A stretch of DNA of 41,879 nucleotides. Source: Oscillospiraceae bacterium. GTDB taxonomy: Bacteria; Bacillota; Clostridia; Oscillospirales; Acutalibacteraceae. Shown here one piece after another: positions 28,492-37,452 of this stretch. Numbering within the stretch: position 1 is the first letter of the stretch; each line of letters begins with the position of its first letter. The notes below the pieces were generated by a model. The model saw nothing but the letters and a program-made list of their open reading frames with translations, was not told where the DNA came from and did no database searches. The stretch spans positions 1-41,879 of the forward strand of contig JAIRXU010000006.1 in NCBI GenBank assembly GCA_031268095.1, given 5' to 3'. A program made the position numbers and the translations under genes.

Positions 28492-30969
28492 ATGAAATTG
28501 GCTGTTTCTACTCTTGGCTGCACTGACCAAACCTGGCAGGAAATCGTGACGCTGTCGAAGGACATTGGTCTGGACGGGATTGAACTGCGGGGCTATCAGC
28601 AGATTCCGGTGTCCGAAGTGCTCCAAGCCATTGACCGCCTGCGTACGGGGAGCCTGGAGATCGCCTGCATCTCCTGCAACAGCCGGCTGCACGATGTGGC
28701 GCGGCTGGACGAGGCGCTGGAGGAAGCGCGCGGCAACATTCGGCTGGCCGGGCAGCTGGGGGCGCGGTTCGTCCGGGTGCTCAGCGGCTGCGCGGAAGGC
28801 GGCGAAGAAACTGACGCGCAGATTCTGGAGGCGGTGCGGGGCTTGCTGCCCCTGGCCGAGGAATGCGGCGTGACGCTGCTGCTTGAGAGCAACGGGATTT
28901 ATGCCGACACAAAACGCTTGAGCGACCTGCTCAACGCCCTGGAGAGCGACCACGTCGGCGCGCTCTGGGATCTGCATCATCCCTACCGCTACTACGGGGA
29001 GCGGCCGGAACAGACGGTCCAAAACCTGGGACCCTACATCAAGCATATCCACTGCAAGGATTCCGTTCTCCTGGACGGCAAGGCGGTCTTCCGCATGATG
29101 GGCGAAGGAGATCTGCCCCTGAAAGACTGTTTCCGGGCGCTGAGGTCGATCAAGTACGACGGATACGTGACCTATGAATGGATGCGCCAAAGCGCGCCGG
29201 GGCTGGTAGACAGCGGCGTCGTTTTCCCGCATTTTGTGCGGTTCATGCAGCCGTACCTTCACCGCAGCCGCGCCGCAGCCGTGCCGCGGCTCTATGACAA
29301 CGAAAGCAAAACCGGGCAGTACCTCTGGCCGAAGCTGCGTCAGCTGGACCTGACGCTGCCGGAAGCGCTGGAGACCGTTGCCCGGACGTTCCCTGACCAG
29401 CCCGCCCTGCGTACGGACGACGCGGCCTGGACCTACGGCGAGGCGCTGGCGGAGGTCGATCGGGTGGCCAGGGCGCTGATTGCGCTGGGTGTGCGCCCCG
29501 GGGCTCATGTCGCCGTCTGGGCGACCAATGTGCCGGAATATTTCTTCGCGTTCTGGGCCTGCGCGGCCGTCGGCGCGACGCTGGTGACCATGAACACCGC
29601 CTACAAACTTCATGAGGCGGAATACCTTCTGCGTCAGGCGGACATTCATACCCTGATCCTGATCGAAGGCTTCAAGGATTCCCATTATGCCCAGATCCTC
29701 CAGGCGCTCTGTCCGGAACTGGAGACGCCGGAACCGGGGACGTCACTGCACGCGAAGGCGCTGCCCTTCCTGCACAATGTCATTACCATCGGCTTTTCAA
29801 TGCCGGGCGGTGTCCGCTGGGAAGATTTCCGCGCCCGGAGCGGCGAGGTTGCCCCGGAGAGCCTGCGCGCCCGCAAGGCGATGGTCCGGCGGGACGACGT
29901 CGTCAATATCCAATATACCTCTGGGACCACCGGTTTCCCCAAGGGCGTGATGATTACCCACGCCAACGTCCTCAACGGCGGAAAGTTCATCGGCGACGCC
30001 CTTGACTTCTCCACCGCGGACCGGATCATCATGATACTGCCCATGTTCCACTGCTTCAGTATTGTCGCGTCCATGCTGGCCGCCGTGACGCACGGCACCG
30101 CGATGCGGCTGATTCCGGCGTTTTCTCCCGCGAAAGCACTGAAGATCATCAACGACGAAAAAATCACCGTTTGTCACGGCGTCCCGACCATGTTCCATGC
30201 CATGCTGGCCCACCCGGACAGCACGGCGACGGACTTCAGTTCCCTGCGCACCGGCGGCGTCGGCGGCGCCAGCTGCCCGCCGAAACTCCTCCGGGAAATT
30301 CAGTCACGCATGGGGTTGCCGGAACTCGCCGTCGGCTTTGGGATGACGGAATCTTCCTCTATCTGTACCATCACGGACCGCTTCGGCCCCTTTGAGGCGA
30401 TGGCCAATACCGTCGGTCCGCCGCTGCCCGGCGTCGAATGCAAGATCATCCATCCCGAGACGGAAGAGGAACTGCCCGACGGCGCGGACGGCGAACTGCT
30501 CATGCGGGGGTTCAACGTGATGCAGGGGTATTATAAATTCCCGGAGGCCACCGCCGCCACCCTCACCGAGGACGGCTGGCTGCATACCGGCGACATGGCC
30601 CGGCGGGACGCGGATGGGAACCTCAAGATCACCGGCCGGATCAAGGACATGATCATCCGGGGCGGGGAGAATATTTATCCCAAGGAACTGGAGGACTTTT
30701 TCTTTGGCCATCCGCAGATTTTCGACGTGCAGGTCGTCGGTGTGCCGGACCCCGGCTACGGCGAAGAAGTGTTCGCTTGGGTGATCCGCAAGCCCGGGGA
30801 GGAGCTGACGGAAGAAGAGATCCGCGCCTATGCCCTGGACCGAATCGCCAAGCACAAGGTTCCGCGCTATATCCGTTTCACCGACAGCTTCCCCATCAAC
30901 GCTTCCGGCAAGGTGCTCAAGTATAAATTGCGCGCCATGGCGGTGGAAGCGCTGCATATCGCGCTGTAA
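28492..30969 (+). CDS. Fusion of xylose-isomerase-like TIM barrel and acyl/aryl-CoA ligase (ANL family)
   Basis: The 825-residue protein starts at ATG 28492 (AAAGGAG upstream). Residues 1-270 form a sugar-phosphate isomerase/epimerase (AP endonuclease 2-like) barrel with probable metal ligands Glu132 (L-L-E-S-N-G), Asp160 (L-W-D-L-H-H-P), His187 (H-I-H-C-K-D) and Glu229 (T-Y-E-W). Residues ~290-825 are an adenylate-forming ligase: Y-T-S-G-T-T-G-F-P-K-G at 475, G-M-T-E-S-S, L-H-T-G-D, G-R-I-K-D-M-I-I-R-G-G-E-N-I-Y-P and the catalytic Lys807 in A-S-G-K-V-L-K. Both active sites look intact. The fusion suggests that one chain isomerises a polyol or sugar acid and activates an acyl group; the substrates are unknown. 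An E2-type acyltransferase gene follows. Confidence 0.9.
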   Translation: MKLAVSTLGCTDQTWQEIVTLSKDIGLDGIELRGYQQIPVSEVLQAIDRLRTGSLEIACISCNSRLHDVARLDEALEEARGNIRLAGQLGARFVRVLSGCAEGGEETDAQILEAVRGLLPLAEECGVTLLLESNGIYADTKRLSDLLNALESDHVGALWDLHHPYRYYGERPEQTVQNLGPYIKHIHCKDSVLLDGKAVFRMMGEGDLPLKDCFRALRSIKYDGYVTYEWMRQSAPGLVDSGVVFPHFVRFMQPYLHRSRAAAVPRLYDNESKTGQYLWPKLRQLDLTLPEALETVARTFPDQPALRTDDAAWTYGEALAEVDRVARALIALGVRPGAHVAVWATNVPEYFFAFWACAAVGATLVTMNTAYKLHEAEYLLRQADIHTLILIEGFKDSHYAQILQALCPELETPEPGTSLHAKALPFLHNVITIGFSMPGGVRWEDFRARSGEVAPESLRARKAMVRRDDVVNIQYTSGTTGFPKGVMITHANVLNGGKFIGDALDFSTADRIIMILPMFHCFSIVASMLAAVTHGTAMRLIPAFSPAKALKIINDEKITVCHGVPTMFHAMLAHPDSTATDFSSLRTGGVGGASCPPKLLREIQSRMGLPELAVGFGMTESSSICTITDRFGPFEAMANTVGPPLPGVECKIIHPETEEELPDGADGELLMRGFNVMQGYYKFPEATAATLTEDGWLHTGDMARRDADGNLKITGRIKDMIIRGGENIYPKELEDFFFGHPQIFDVQVVGVPDPGYGEEVFAWVIRKPGEELTEEEIRAYALDRIAKHKVPRYIRFTDSFPINASGKVLKYKLRAMAVEALHIAL

Positions 30970-31010
30970 GATCCGCAAGATTCCAATTTTTTAGAAAGCA
31001 GGATGCTATT

Positions 31011-31964
31011 TTGAAAGAAGCGAAAGAATACCAGGGCAAGCAGGGGTTCGAGGTGCTCAGTGCGGAGCGCTTCGGCCTGCAGCGGAAGATCGTTGCCAAT
31101 ATGACCACCGAATCCTGGGACAACGTCCCTCACTCCAGCGGCCTCTATGAACCGGACGCGACGGATTTTCTGGCTGTCTACCGGCGCCTGCGGCAGCAGC
31201 CCGCCTGGAAGGGCATCAGCCTCAACACCCTGATGCTTTATGTCGTGACCCAGGGACTGATTGCCTGTCCCGCCCTCAATGCCCACATCGACTTCCGCCG
31301 GGGGCTGGTCTACGGCAAGATTGAGCAGTATGCCGACGTCAATATTTCCATGCCCATGGGCCTGCCCAACGGCACCATGATGACCATCAACGTGCACAAC
31401 TGCGAGCGCAAAACCCTGCGTCAGCTCCAGGATTATGTGGAGGACGTCCGCCGCCGGATGGCCAACACCAACCTGGATGACGCGCTGTTTGAAGTCGCTT
31501 TCGCGGACACGATGCAGAAGCTCAAGCGGCTGCGGCTGCTGAAGGTCGCGGGCCGGCTGTTGGGCACGAAGGTCGCCGCCGGACCGATCAACAAGCTCAA
31601 GGGCAAAGAAAAGAAGGACTACAAGGCTCTGCCAAAGACAGAGCGCCTGACCAAGGAGGACATTGAGCAGGGAACCATTGTCGTATCAAACCTCGGTTCC
31701 GTCTACCGCGGAGGCAGTTACCTTCCGCCAACGCTGCTGGAAATCATCCCGCCGCACGTTGCGGCCCTAGCCATCAGCACCACCGTCGAGAAGCCCGGCG
31801 TCGTCACTCACCCGGACGGTACGAAGACGATCGAACCCCGCGTGTTCCTGCCCATCTGCTTGGCGATGGACCACCGAGCGCTGGACTTCGGCGACGTAAT
31901 CCCGTTTGTCAGGCGGCTGGACGAAATTTTCCAGCATCCAGAGGAAATGGAGACCTGGCTATAA
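31011..31964 (+). CDS. E2-type (CAT-like) acyltransferase without lipoyl domain
   Basis: The 317-residue product matches the catalytic domain of 2-oxoacid dehydrogenase E2/chloramphenicol acetyltransferase: N-A-H-I-D-F-R-R-G, I-S-M-P-M-G-L-P-N-G, G-T-I-V-V-S-N-L-G-S and A-M-D-H-R-A-L-D-F-G-D, where His and Asp form the catalytic HxxxD. There is no lipoyl or E1-binding domain, so it is not a dehydrogenase subunit; it probably transfers an acyl group from CoA. The start is TTG at 31011 with AGGATG upstream. It is 41 bases after the fusion ligase, which could supply the acyl-CoA, and is followed by a terminator. Confidence 0.88.
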   Translation: MKEAKEYQGKQGFEVLSAERFGLQRKIVANMTTESWDNVPHSSGLYEPDATDFLAVYRRLRQQPAWKGISLNTLMLYVVTQGLIACPALNAHIDFRRGLVYGKIEQYADVNISMPMGLPNGTMMTINVHNCERKTLRQLQDYVEDVRRRMANTNLDDALFEVAFADTMQKLKRLRLLKVAGRLLGTKVAAGPINKLKGKEKKDYKALPKTERLTKEDIEQGTIVVSNLGSVYRGGSYLPPTLLEIIPPHVAALAISTTVEKPGVVTHPDGTKTIEPRVFLPICLAMDHRALDFGDVIPFVRRLDEIFQHPEEMETWL

Positions 31965-31974
31965 CACCAATCAT

Positions 31975-32007
31975 CCCCGCTCTTTTTCGGAGCGGGGAAT
32001 TTTTTTT
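31975..32007 (+). terminator. Rho-independent terminator of the ligase/acyltransferase operon
   Basis: CCCCGCTC (31975-31982) pairs with GAGCGGGG (31990-31997), followed by AA and eight T. Confidence 0.9.
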
Positions 32008-32115
32008 GCAACGCGCGCTCCTCCGGCGCACACATTTCCGTCCGGTGCATATGATATAATACGGTTATAAGCGGGGCGGAAGTCAGACAGCGGGGACCGC
32101 AGAAGGGGGAGTGTC

Positions 32116-32826
32116 ATGGCACGGACATTGTATCGGCCGCTGGGACAGTTCCGGGTGCCGCGGTTCCGGCTGGCCGCCGGGCAGCGCCTTTCCGGGCGGC
32201 GTCTTTCCGGCCGGCGGAGCGGCGGCAGATGGCTCAGGGCCGCCGTTGCCGTGGTGCTGGCCGCGGCTGTCTTCCTGTTTTTGGACGCGCGCGCCAAGCC
32301 GCAGATCCGCGCCCTGGCCGAGACCGCCGCCCGGCAGCAGGCGACCGCCGCCGTCACCCAGGCGATTGAGGACGTGCTGATCGAGGAAGGCGTGACGTAC
32401 GAAAGTTTGGTTGCTATTGCCGTGGACGCCGACGGGGTTCGCTCCATCCAGACGGACACCTATCACATTAACTTGCTAAAGGGAAAAATCAACGCGGCGG
32501 CGGAAACGGCGGTGGCGCTGCGGGACGCGAAGCTCCGGCTGCCGCTGGGCGCGCTGCTGGGCAGCGATCTCTTCGCCGGATGGGGGCCGAAAATCGGCGT
32601 TCCACTGACGATGACCGGGCATGCGCTCTCGACCATCAGCAGTGACCTTTCCTCCGCCGGACTGAACCAGACGCTGCACCGGATCATGATGCAGATGCAC
32701 GTGTCGCTGTCGGTCATTCTGTCGGGCGAGATCGTGACGGTTGAGTTAGAGACCGCTGTTTGTTTGGCGGAAACGGTAATTGTCGGGTCCGTACCCAACG
32801 GAGTGGTGGCGGGGATCCGGAGCTAA
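32116..32826 (+). CDS. yunB: Sporulation protein YunB
   Basis: The 236-residue product has a basic N-terminus, one membrane span (about 40-57) and the YunB pattern: A-x-x-A-I-x-D-V-L shortly after the span, then Y-E-S-L-V-A-I, D-G-V-R-S-I-Q-T-D-T, the conserved L-P-L-G-A-L-L-G-S ... G-P-K-I-G-V-P-L segment, and a C-terminal V-E-L-E-T-A-V-C-L-A-E-T-V-I-V-G. YunB is a mother-cell sporulation protein of the sigma-E regulon in B. subtilis. GGGGGAG precedes the ATG. Upstream, CATATGATA resembles a sigma-K -10, but I could not find a convincing sigma-E promoter. Confidence 0.9.
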   Translation: MARTLYRPLGQFRVPRFRLAAGQRLSGRRLSGRRSGGRWLRAAVAVVLAAAVFLFLDARAKPQIRALAETAARQQATAAVTQAIEDVLIEEGVTYESLVAIAVDADGVRSIQTDTYHINLLKGKINAAAETAVALRDAKLRLPLGALLGSDLFAGWGPKIGVPLTMTGHALSTISSDLSSAGLNQTLHRIMMQMHVSLSVILSGEIVTVELETAVCLAETVIVGSVPNGVVAGIRS

Positions 32827-32834
32827 CCGTCTGA

Positions 32835-34256
32835 CTACTTCTTCCGCGAGCCGATTTCCGGCAGGACCGTCAGCTGACGGTCGGCGTGTTTGCGGCGCAA
32901 GGCAGCAATCCGCAGGCCGATCCAGAGCGCTACGATGGCGGCGGCGGCAGCCAGGATCGCCTTGAAAACCGGGGTTTTCACCGCCTCCTGCGCGGCCGCG
33001 AGCAGCACCATGACGGCGCTGCGGTTGATGGTATCCTGCGCGGCCAGATTGATTTGAAGGAATTCCTGCCCGGCATAAAGTACGCGGGCTTTGCCAATGA
33101 GCTGCCCTTCGGCAACGGGCGCGTCCAGGGATTCCGGGAGGGATTCCGGGATGGCCTCAATCTTGATGCTGCCGCTGCCAACGCCTTCCGGCACCAGCGC
33201 GGAAAGATCTTTTTCCGCCACCAGCTGGACGTGATCCGCCGCGCGAGAGAGGTTGACCGGAACTTCCGTTACCATCATGCCCTTTGTCACGACCTGCCGC
33301 AAGCGGATATGGTCAAAGGTCCATTCCAGCAAGGCTTTGCAGTCAACAAAAGCGGTGTTTTCGTCCACTTTATCGTTGTCGATGTCGGCCATCTGTCCGC
33401 GCATCACAACGCAGAAATAATGGTATCCGTTGCGGTCGGCTTTGGCGGCAATGCAGTCGCCTGCCAAATCGGTGGTGCCGGTTTTGCCGCCGCTGACGTC
33501 TTTACAGTAGTAATCCGGAATGCCGGGGTTCATCATCTTGTTGGTATTGACCAAAGGCCGGGAGGCATGCAGGTTCGTTGCGGGGACAGTATAGTTCCGG
33601 GTGCCGATGATTTTTTCAAACACCGCGTTGCCCCGGAAATCGGCGCTGAGGGCATAGGCGAAGAATTTCGCGATGTCCGCCGCCGTGGTATAGTGCCCTT
33701 CTTCGTCGAGGCCGTGCGGATTTTGGAAGCGGGTGCCCTCGCAGCCGAGCCGCCGGGCCAAGTCGTTCATTTTTTCAACAAAAGCGGGGATGTCGTTTGG
33801 GCAGACATAGTCGGCCAGGATCGCCGCGGCTTCGTTGGCGCTGGGCAGCAGCAGGCAGTAAAGCAAGTCCTCCAGGCTGAGGATTTCCCCGGGCAGAATT
33901 CCGGCGTTGGAGCTGTTGGTTCCGTCGAACATGCGGATGGTGTATTCTTTGACGGCGAGCGTTTTCTTGATGTCCGTGCAATTTTCCAGGAAGGCAATCG
34001 CCGTAACGACTTTGGTCAGGGAGGCGGGGGCGGTCCGCCGCGTTTCGTTCTGGGAGAAGATGACGCTGCCATCGTCCAGGCTGGTGAGGATAAATACCTC
34101 GGAAAGGCCCGTTAGGCCCGGAATGTCCCGCAGCAATGTATTGAAGGCCGCGCCGGCTGGCAGCGCGCCGGCCAGCGCCAAGGCGGCGGCCAGCAGAGCG
34201 ATCAGGGGGAATCGGAGGAACTTCAAAAATTTTTTGTGATTTCTGCGATTTTGCAT
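32835..34256 (-). CDS. D-alanyl-D-alanine carboxypeptidase (PBP5/DacF type)
   Basis: The product has 473 residues from the ATG at 34256, where a signal peptide begins (basic start, then P-L-I-A-L-L-A-A-A-L-A-L-A-G-A-L-P-A-G-A-A); the frame continues further 5' but that part is antisense to the next gene. The penicillin-binding triad is complete: S-L-T-K at 79-82, S-A-N at 139-141 and K-T-G at 258-260. A beta-rich domain follows, then a hydrophobic helix near the C-terminus (about 425-448) and a basic tail, so the protein is anchored at both phases of export. It trims D-Ala from cell-wall or cortex stem peptides. It converges with yunB with 8 bases between stops. Confidence 0.92.
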   Translation of the reverse strand: MQNRRNHKKFLKFLRFPLIALLAAALALAGALPAGAAFNTLLRDIPGLTGLSEVFILTSLDDGSVIFSQNETRRTAPASLTKVVTAIAFLENCTDIKKTLAVKEYTIRMFDGTNSSNAGILPGEILSLEDLLYCLLLPSANEAAAILADYVCPNDIPAFVEKMNDLARRLGCEGTRFQNPHGLDEEGHYTTAADIAKFFAYALSADFRGNAVFEKIIGTRNYTVPATNLHASRPLVNTNKMMNPGIPDYYCKDVSGGKTGTTDLAGDCIAAKADRNGYHYFCVVMRGQMADIDNDKVDENTAFVDCKALLEWTFDHIRLRQVVTKGMMVTEVPVNLSRAADHVQLVAEKDLSALVPEGVGSGSIKIEAIPESLPESLDAPVAEGQLIGKARVLYAGQEFLQINLAAQDTINRSAVMVLLAAAQEAVKTPVFKAILAAAAAIVALWIGLRIAALRRKHADRQLTVLPEIGSRKK

Positions 34257-34287
34257 AGACAAGCCACCCCCAAATGTAGTATCATAT

Positions 34288-34316
34288 ATTGTATCACGTT
34301 TTGAATGAAAATGGAA
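34288..34316 (-). promoter_or_regulatory. Probable promoter of the carboxypeptidase gene
   Basis: Minus strand TTCCAT (34316-34311), 17-bp spacer, TACAAT (34293-34288), about 30 bases before the start codon. Confidence 0.45.
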
Positions 34317-34364
34317 CTGTTTTGCGGCAAAATTTCCGCAGGATCTTGAGGAGGGGCAAACGCC

Positions 34365-35045
34365 ATGATTTACGTTACGGGAGACACGCACGGGGACTTC
34401 ACCCGGTTCCAGCAGCCGGAACTGAAAAAGCTCAAGAAGGGCGACACGCTGCTGATCTGCGGGGATTTCGGGTTTCTTTGGGACGGATCCAAGGCCGAGC
34501 AACGCATCCTGAAAAAGTTGGGGAAGATGAAATACCAAATCTGTTTCATCGACGGGGCCCATGAAAACTTTGAACTGCTTCTGCGCTACCCGCTGGAGGA
34601 ATGGAACGGCGGCCAGGCGCGGGTGATCAGCGGGCGGCTGCGCCACCTTGCCCGCGGCCAGATCTTCACCATCGAGGGGAAGACCGTCTTCACCATGGGC
34701 GGCGGCGTGAGCCCGGACGACGACCTGCGCGCTTACGACCCCAACCGCATGCGCTGGGAGATCCCCTCCCGGGAGGAGCTGGCCGAGGCGACGCGCACCC
34801 TCGAGCAAGCGGGGGGAAAGGTGGATTATATCGTTACACACGAGCCGCCGCTGAAGATCAAAGGCTTCCTGCAGCTCAAAAGCGGGATTCACACCACCGA
34901 GGCCACGGGCCTGAATACCTATTTCGAAGAGTTGGGCAAGGTCGTCCGCTTCTCGCGCTGGTTCTTCGGCTCGATGCACACGGATAAGTATATTGCCTCG
35001 ACCCACATTTCCCTGTTCCGCAAGATCGTCCGCGCGGATCAGTAA
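34365..35045 (+). CDS. Calcineurin-like metallophosphoesterase
   Basis: The 226-residue soluble protein has the metal-binding blocks V-T-G-D-T-H-G-D, I-C-G-D-F-G-F-L-W, G-A-H-E-N-F (for G-N-H-E), I-V-T-H-E-P-P and F-G-S-M-H-T-D at the expected spacing. In contrast to the 26839-28227 protein the metal-binding His residues are present. The substrate is unknown. GAGGAGGGG precedes the ATG; it diverges from the carboxypeptidase gene. Confidence 0.88.
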   Translation: MIYVTGDTHGDFTRFQQPELKKLKKGDTLLICGDFGFLWDGSKAEQRILKKLGKMKYQICFIDGAHENFELLLRYPLEEWNGGQARVISGRLRHLARGQIFTIEGKTVFTMGGGVSPDDDLRAYDPNRMRWEIPSREELAEATRTLEQAGGKVDYIVTHEPPLKIKGFLQLKSGIHTTEATGLNTYFEELGKVVRFSRWFFGSMHTDKYIASTHISLFRKIVRADQ

Positions 35046-35052
35046 AAAGCAA

Positions 35053-35090
35053 ACGGCCCGGAGCAAGCGCCTCCGGGTCGTGTTTTTTTT
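35053..35090. terminator. Rho-independent terminator between converging genes
   Basis: ACGGCCCGGAG (35053-35063) pairs with CTCCGGGTCGT (35071-35081) with one G-T pair, followed by a run of eight T; the minus-strand flank is TTGCTTTTTA, so it may serve both genes. Confidence 0.85.
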
Positions 35091-35091
35091 G

Positions 35092-35871
35092 TCAGTTTCC
35101 CGTGCTGATGTAATGCCGGACGCCGAAGCGCCAGAGCAGCAGGCAGGGCAGTAGGTAGACGAAGCCCAGCAGCGGGGTCAGCATGTAAAGCGTCGGGTGA
35201 GCCGCCGCCCGGCCGGTGAGGTAGAGCAGCGGGAGGTAGTTGAAGCAGCCGAAGGGGAGGAGGAAGGTAAAGAACCGCATAATCCATTTGGGATAGATTG
35301 TCAGCGGATAAGCGGCAATTTCCCGCCCGCCGTCGGTGAAGATGTTGATGAATTCCAGTCCTTCCACCGTCCAGAAACACACCACCGCGCCGAGGATGAA
35401 CACGCCCGTGAAGACCGCCACGCCGCTGAGGATCATCAGTACCAGTGTCAGGATTTTCGCGGCGGTCCAGGTGACGTCAACCCAGGACACCGCCAGGCCC
35501 AGCACCACCAGGCTTTGGGCCAGCCGTCCGGCCCGCGTCAACTCGAAGTTCGACCCCATCACCTGGAGCACCGTCCCGCGCGGGCGCAGCAGCAGCCGGT
35601 CAAAGTCCCCGCTTTTGATCTGCCGCTGGAAGATATCGAAGCCCCGGGCGAAGCATTCCGTCAGGGCGAAGGACGTTCCCACCACGGCGAAGCACAGCGC
35701 CGCTTCCCCGAAGCTCCAGCCGCCGATGGAGCCGAAGCGCCGGAACAGCAGCGCCATCCCCGCGAAAGCGAAGAACGTCACGAAAAACTGCCCCAGCAGG
35801 TTCAGCCAGAACGACAAACGGTACTGCATAAACGAGCGGATGACCATGCGCAGATATTTGAAATAGATCAT
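35092..35871 (-). CDS. ABC-2 family exporter permease, subunit A
   Basis: The product has 259 residues from the ATG at 35871 (AAAGGAG 7 bases upstream); a longer frame extends 5' but lacks a ribosome site. Six hydrophobic segments and the pattern F-D-I-F-Q-R-Q-I-K-S-G-D-F-D-R-L-L-L-R-P match the DUF990/ABC-2 permeases that pair with a second permease and an SLGQRMR-type ATPase. Both partners are encoded just upstream on the same strand (36567 and 37453). The substrate is unknown. An XRE regulator gene lies between the two permeases on the opposite strand. Confidence 0.85.
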   Translation of the reverse strand: MIYFKYLRMVIRSFMQYRLSFWLNLLGQFFVTFFAFAGMALLFRRFGSIGGWSFGEAALCFAVVGTSFALTECFARGFDIFQRQIKSGDFDRLLLRPRGTVLQVMGSNFELTRAGRLAQSLVVLGLAVSWVDVTWTAAKILTLVLMILSGVAVFTGVFILGAVVCFWTVEGLEFINIFTDGGREIAAYPLTIYPKWIMRFFTFLLPFGCFNYLPLLYLTGRAAAHPTLYMLTPLLGFVYLLPCLLLWRFGVRHYISTGN

Positions 35872-35958
35872 AAGGGCTCCTTTCCCAAACATCAGAAAAA
35901 CGCGGCGCAGATTCCATCCCCGCTTGAATTTGTGTGCTGTGCCTCTCCCGCCGCTTGA

Positions 35959-35990
35959 TTGCGTTTCCGCCGCCGCTGTGGTATGATACC
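35959..35990 (+). promoter_or_regulatory. Promoter with palindromic operator for the XRE gene
   Basis: TTGCGT (35959-35964), 17-bp spacer, TATGAT (35982-35987). GGTAT-G-ATACC (35980-35990) is a perfect palindrome over the -10 box and could be an autoregulatory operator. It lies in the divergent gap between permease A and the regulator. Confidence 0.5.
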
Positions 35991-36010
35991 AAGGAAAGGA
36001 GTTGATCGAA

Positions 36011-36565
36011 GTGACAACAAAACTTACGGACCTGACGGTTACGCCCGCGTCGGTGGGAAACCAGATCGCGCTGCTGCGCAAAGGCAGGGGCCTGACCCAG
36101 CAGGAACTGGGCGAACGCATCCATGTGACCTTCCAGGCGGTCTCGAACTGGGAGCGGGGGGAATCCCTGCCGGACACGGCGCTGCTGCCGCTGCTGGCCG
36201 ACGCGCTGGACACCACGACAGACGGCATTCTCTGCGCCGGGGCGCGGGCCGCGCGGTTCAAAGGCAAACGGCTGGCGGCGGACATGCGGGAAGGGATCAC
36301 GTGCCTTGCGCGGATGGAAACGCTGCTGGGCCGGCAAAATCCGGTGTACCGCCACGCGGCGGAAGGCTTGAGCGCGGGGCTGAATACGGACGCTCAGGCG
36401 ATGCTGGACGACGAAACGCTGCGGGAATGCCTCGTCGCCGAAGCGGTGATTCAGAGCATGCTGGCGGGCTATTATTTCGACTTGGCGGAAGTCCGGCAGA
36501 CCTTCCGCCACGAGAAGTGGTTCCTGGCGGTGCGGGACTATGCGGAGAAATGCGGCATGGGATAA
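36011..36565 (+). CDS. XRE-family transcriptional regulator
   Basis: The product has 184 residues from the GTG at 36011; TTG 36002 is rejected because it directly abuts AAGGAG, which is 9 bases from the GTG. An HTH_3 domain lies at about 14-68 (I-A-L-L-R-K-G-R-G-L-T-Q-Q-E-L-G, then F-Q-A-V-S-N-W-E-R-G-E-S-L-P-D). A helical C-terminal region (80-184) of unknown ligand preference follows. Embedded on the opposite strand between two permease genes, it is probably the local repressor. Its stop is one base from the permease B stop. Confidence 0.88.
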   Translation: MTTKLTDLTVTPASVGNQIALLRKGRGLTQQELGERIHVTFQAVSNWERGESLPDTALLPLLADALDTTTDGILCAGARAARFKGKRLAADMREGITCLARMETLLGRQNPVYRHAAEGLSAGLNTDAQAMLDDETLRECLVAEAVIQSMLAGYYFDLAEVRQTFRHEKWFLAVRDYAEKCGMG

Positions 36566-36566
36566 C

Positions 36567-37370
36567 TCAGCCGCCTTGGATCACGACCTTTTTCAGCACC
36601 CGCCCGAACGCCCAATACCCCAGCAGCACCAGCCCCACGACCCAGGCCAGCTGGATCCCGAGCTGAACCAGCGCGTCGGATCCGGCGATGTTGCCGGAAT
36701 AGAGGCGAAAGGGGAGGTCTACCGCGTAGCGGAAGGGGAAGAAGTTGAGCACCTGCTGGAGGGGTTTCGGCATCAAGGGGATGGGGATCACCGAGCCCTG
36801 AAGAAACTCCGACGCGATGCCGATGATCAGCCGCGCGCCGACCGGCGAGAGCGTGATGAACGTCAATATGTAAACAAACATGCTCACCGCCGCCACCAGC
36901 AGCAGCGACAGCGCCAGCGAGAGCAGGAACAGCGCCGCCGCTTTCGGCCCGGCGGGGAGGTGCATCCGCCAGCGGGCGGGGAGGAAGACGGTGATGATCA
37001 GAATCGGCCCGCAGCGCAGCAGCACGGAACTCAGCCGCAGCGCCACCAGCCGGGCATACCAAACCGCATACATGTCATAGGGACGGCAGAGCTCGTAAGC
37101 CACATGACCGTCGGTAATCCCGGAGAGCAGTTCTCCGTCCTGCCACCAGAGCATAATAATCGCCAGGAAAGCCTGCTGGAGCCAGAGGTAAGTCACCAGA
37201 TCCTCCCAGGGCATCGGCGGTTCCTGCGCGCTGGAACGGTAAAATGCGTCGTAGGTCAGGATGAAGACGAAGCCGAAGGCGAATTGCGTTGCCACCCCGG
37301 CCCAGGCCGCGGCCCGGTATTGGAACCCCGCAATGAGGCGCATCTTGAATAACGCGGCGTATTGGCGCAC
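36567..37370 (-). CDS. ABC-2 family exporter permease, subunit B
   Basis: The 267-residue protein has six hydrophobic segments, with an amphipathic loop D-G-H-V-A-Y-E-L-C-R-P-Y-D after the second span that parallels the loop in subunit A, as is usual for these paired permeases. The start is GTG at 37370 with AGGAGG 7 bases upstream. The ATPase gene ends 82 bases upstream on the same strand. Confidence 0.85.
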   Translation of the reverse strand: MRQYAALFKMRLIAGFQYRAAAWAGVATQFAFGFVFILTYDAFYRSSAQEPPMPWEDLVTYLWLQQAFLAIIMLWWQDGELLSGITDGHVAYELCRPYDMYAVWYARLVALRLSSVLLRCGPILIITVFLPARWRMHLPAGPKAAALFLLSLALSLLLVAAVSMFVYILTFITLSPVGARLIIGIASEFLQGSVIPIPLMPKPLQQVLNFFPFRYAVDLPFRLYSGNIAGSDALVQLGIQLAWVVGLVLLGYWAFGRVLKKVVIQGG

Positions 37371-37452
37371 GAGAAAGCCTCCTTTCGGTAGGATCCTTGG
37401 CAGGATAAAAACAGATCAAAGATCACGGTCGTTCTGAAAGCGGGCGCGGTGC

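Noticed and set aside
28414-29685. Long minus-strand frame opposite the fusion ligase
   Set aside because: Antisense shadow of a gene with clear motifs; no start signals.
32050-32100. Sigma-E promoter of yunB
   Set aside because: CATATGAT and ATAATACGG only partly match and no correctly spaced -35 was found.
34257-35066. 5' extension of the carboxypeptidase frame
   Set aside because: It is antisense to the 34365-35045 phosphoesterase, and a signal peptide with ribosome site starts at 34256.
35872-36300. 5' extension of the permease A frame
   Set aside because: No ribosome site; it overlaps the XRE gene in antisense, and the first membrane segment begins at the 35871 start.
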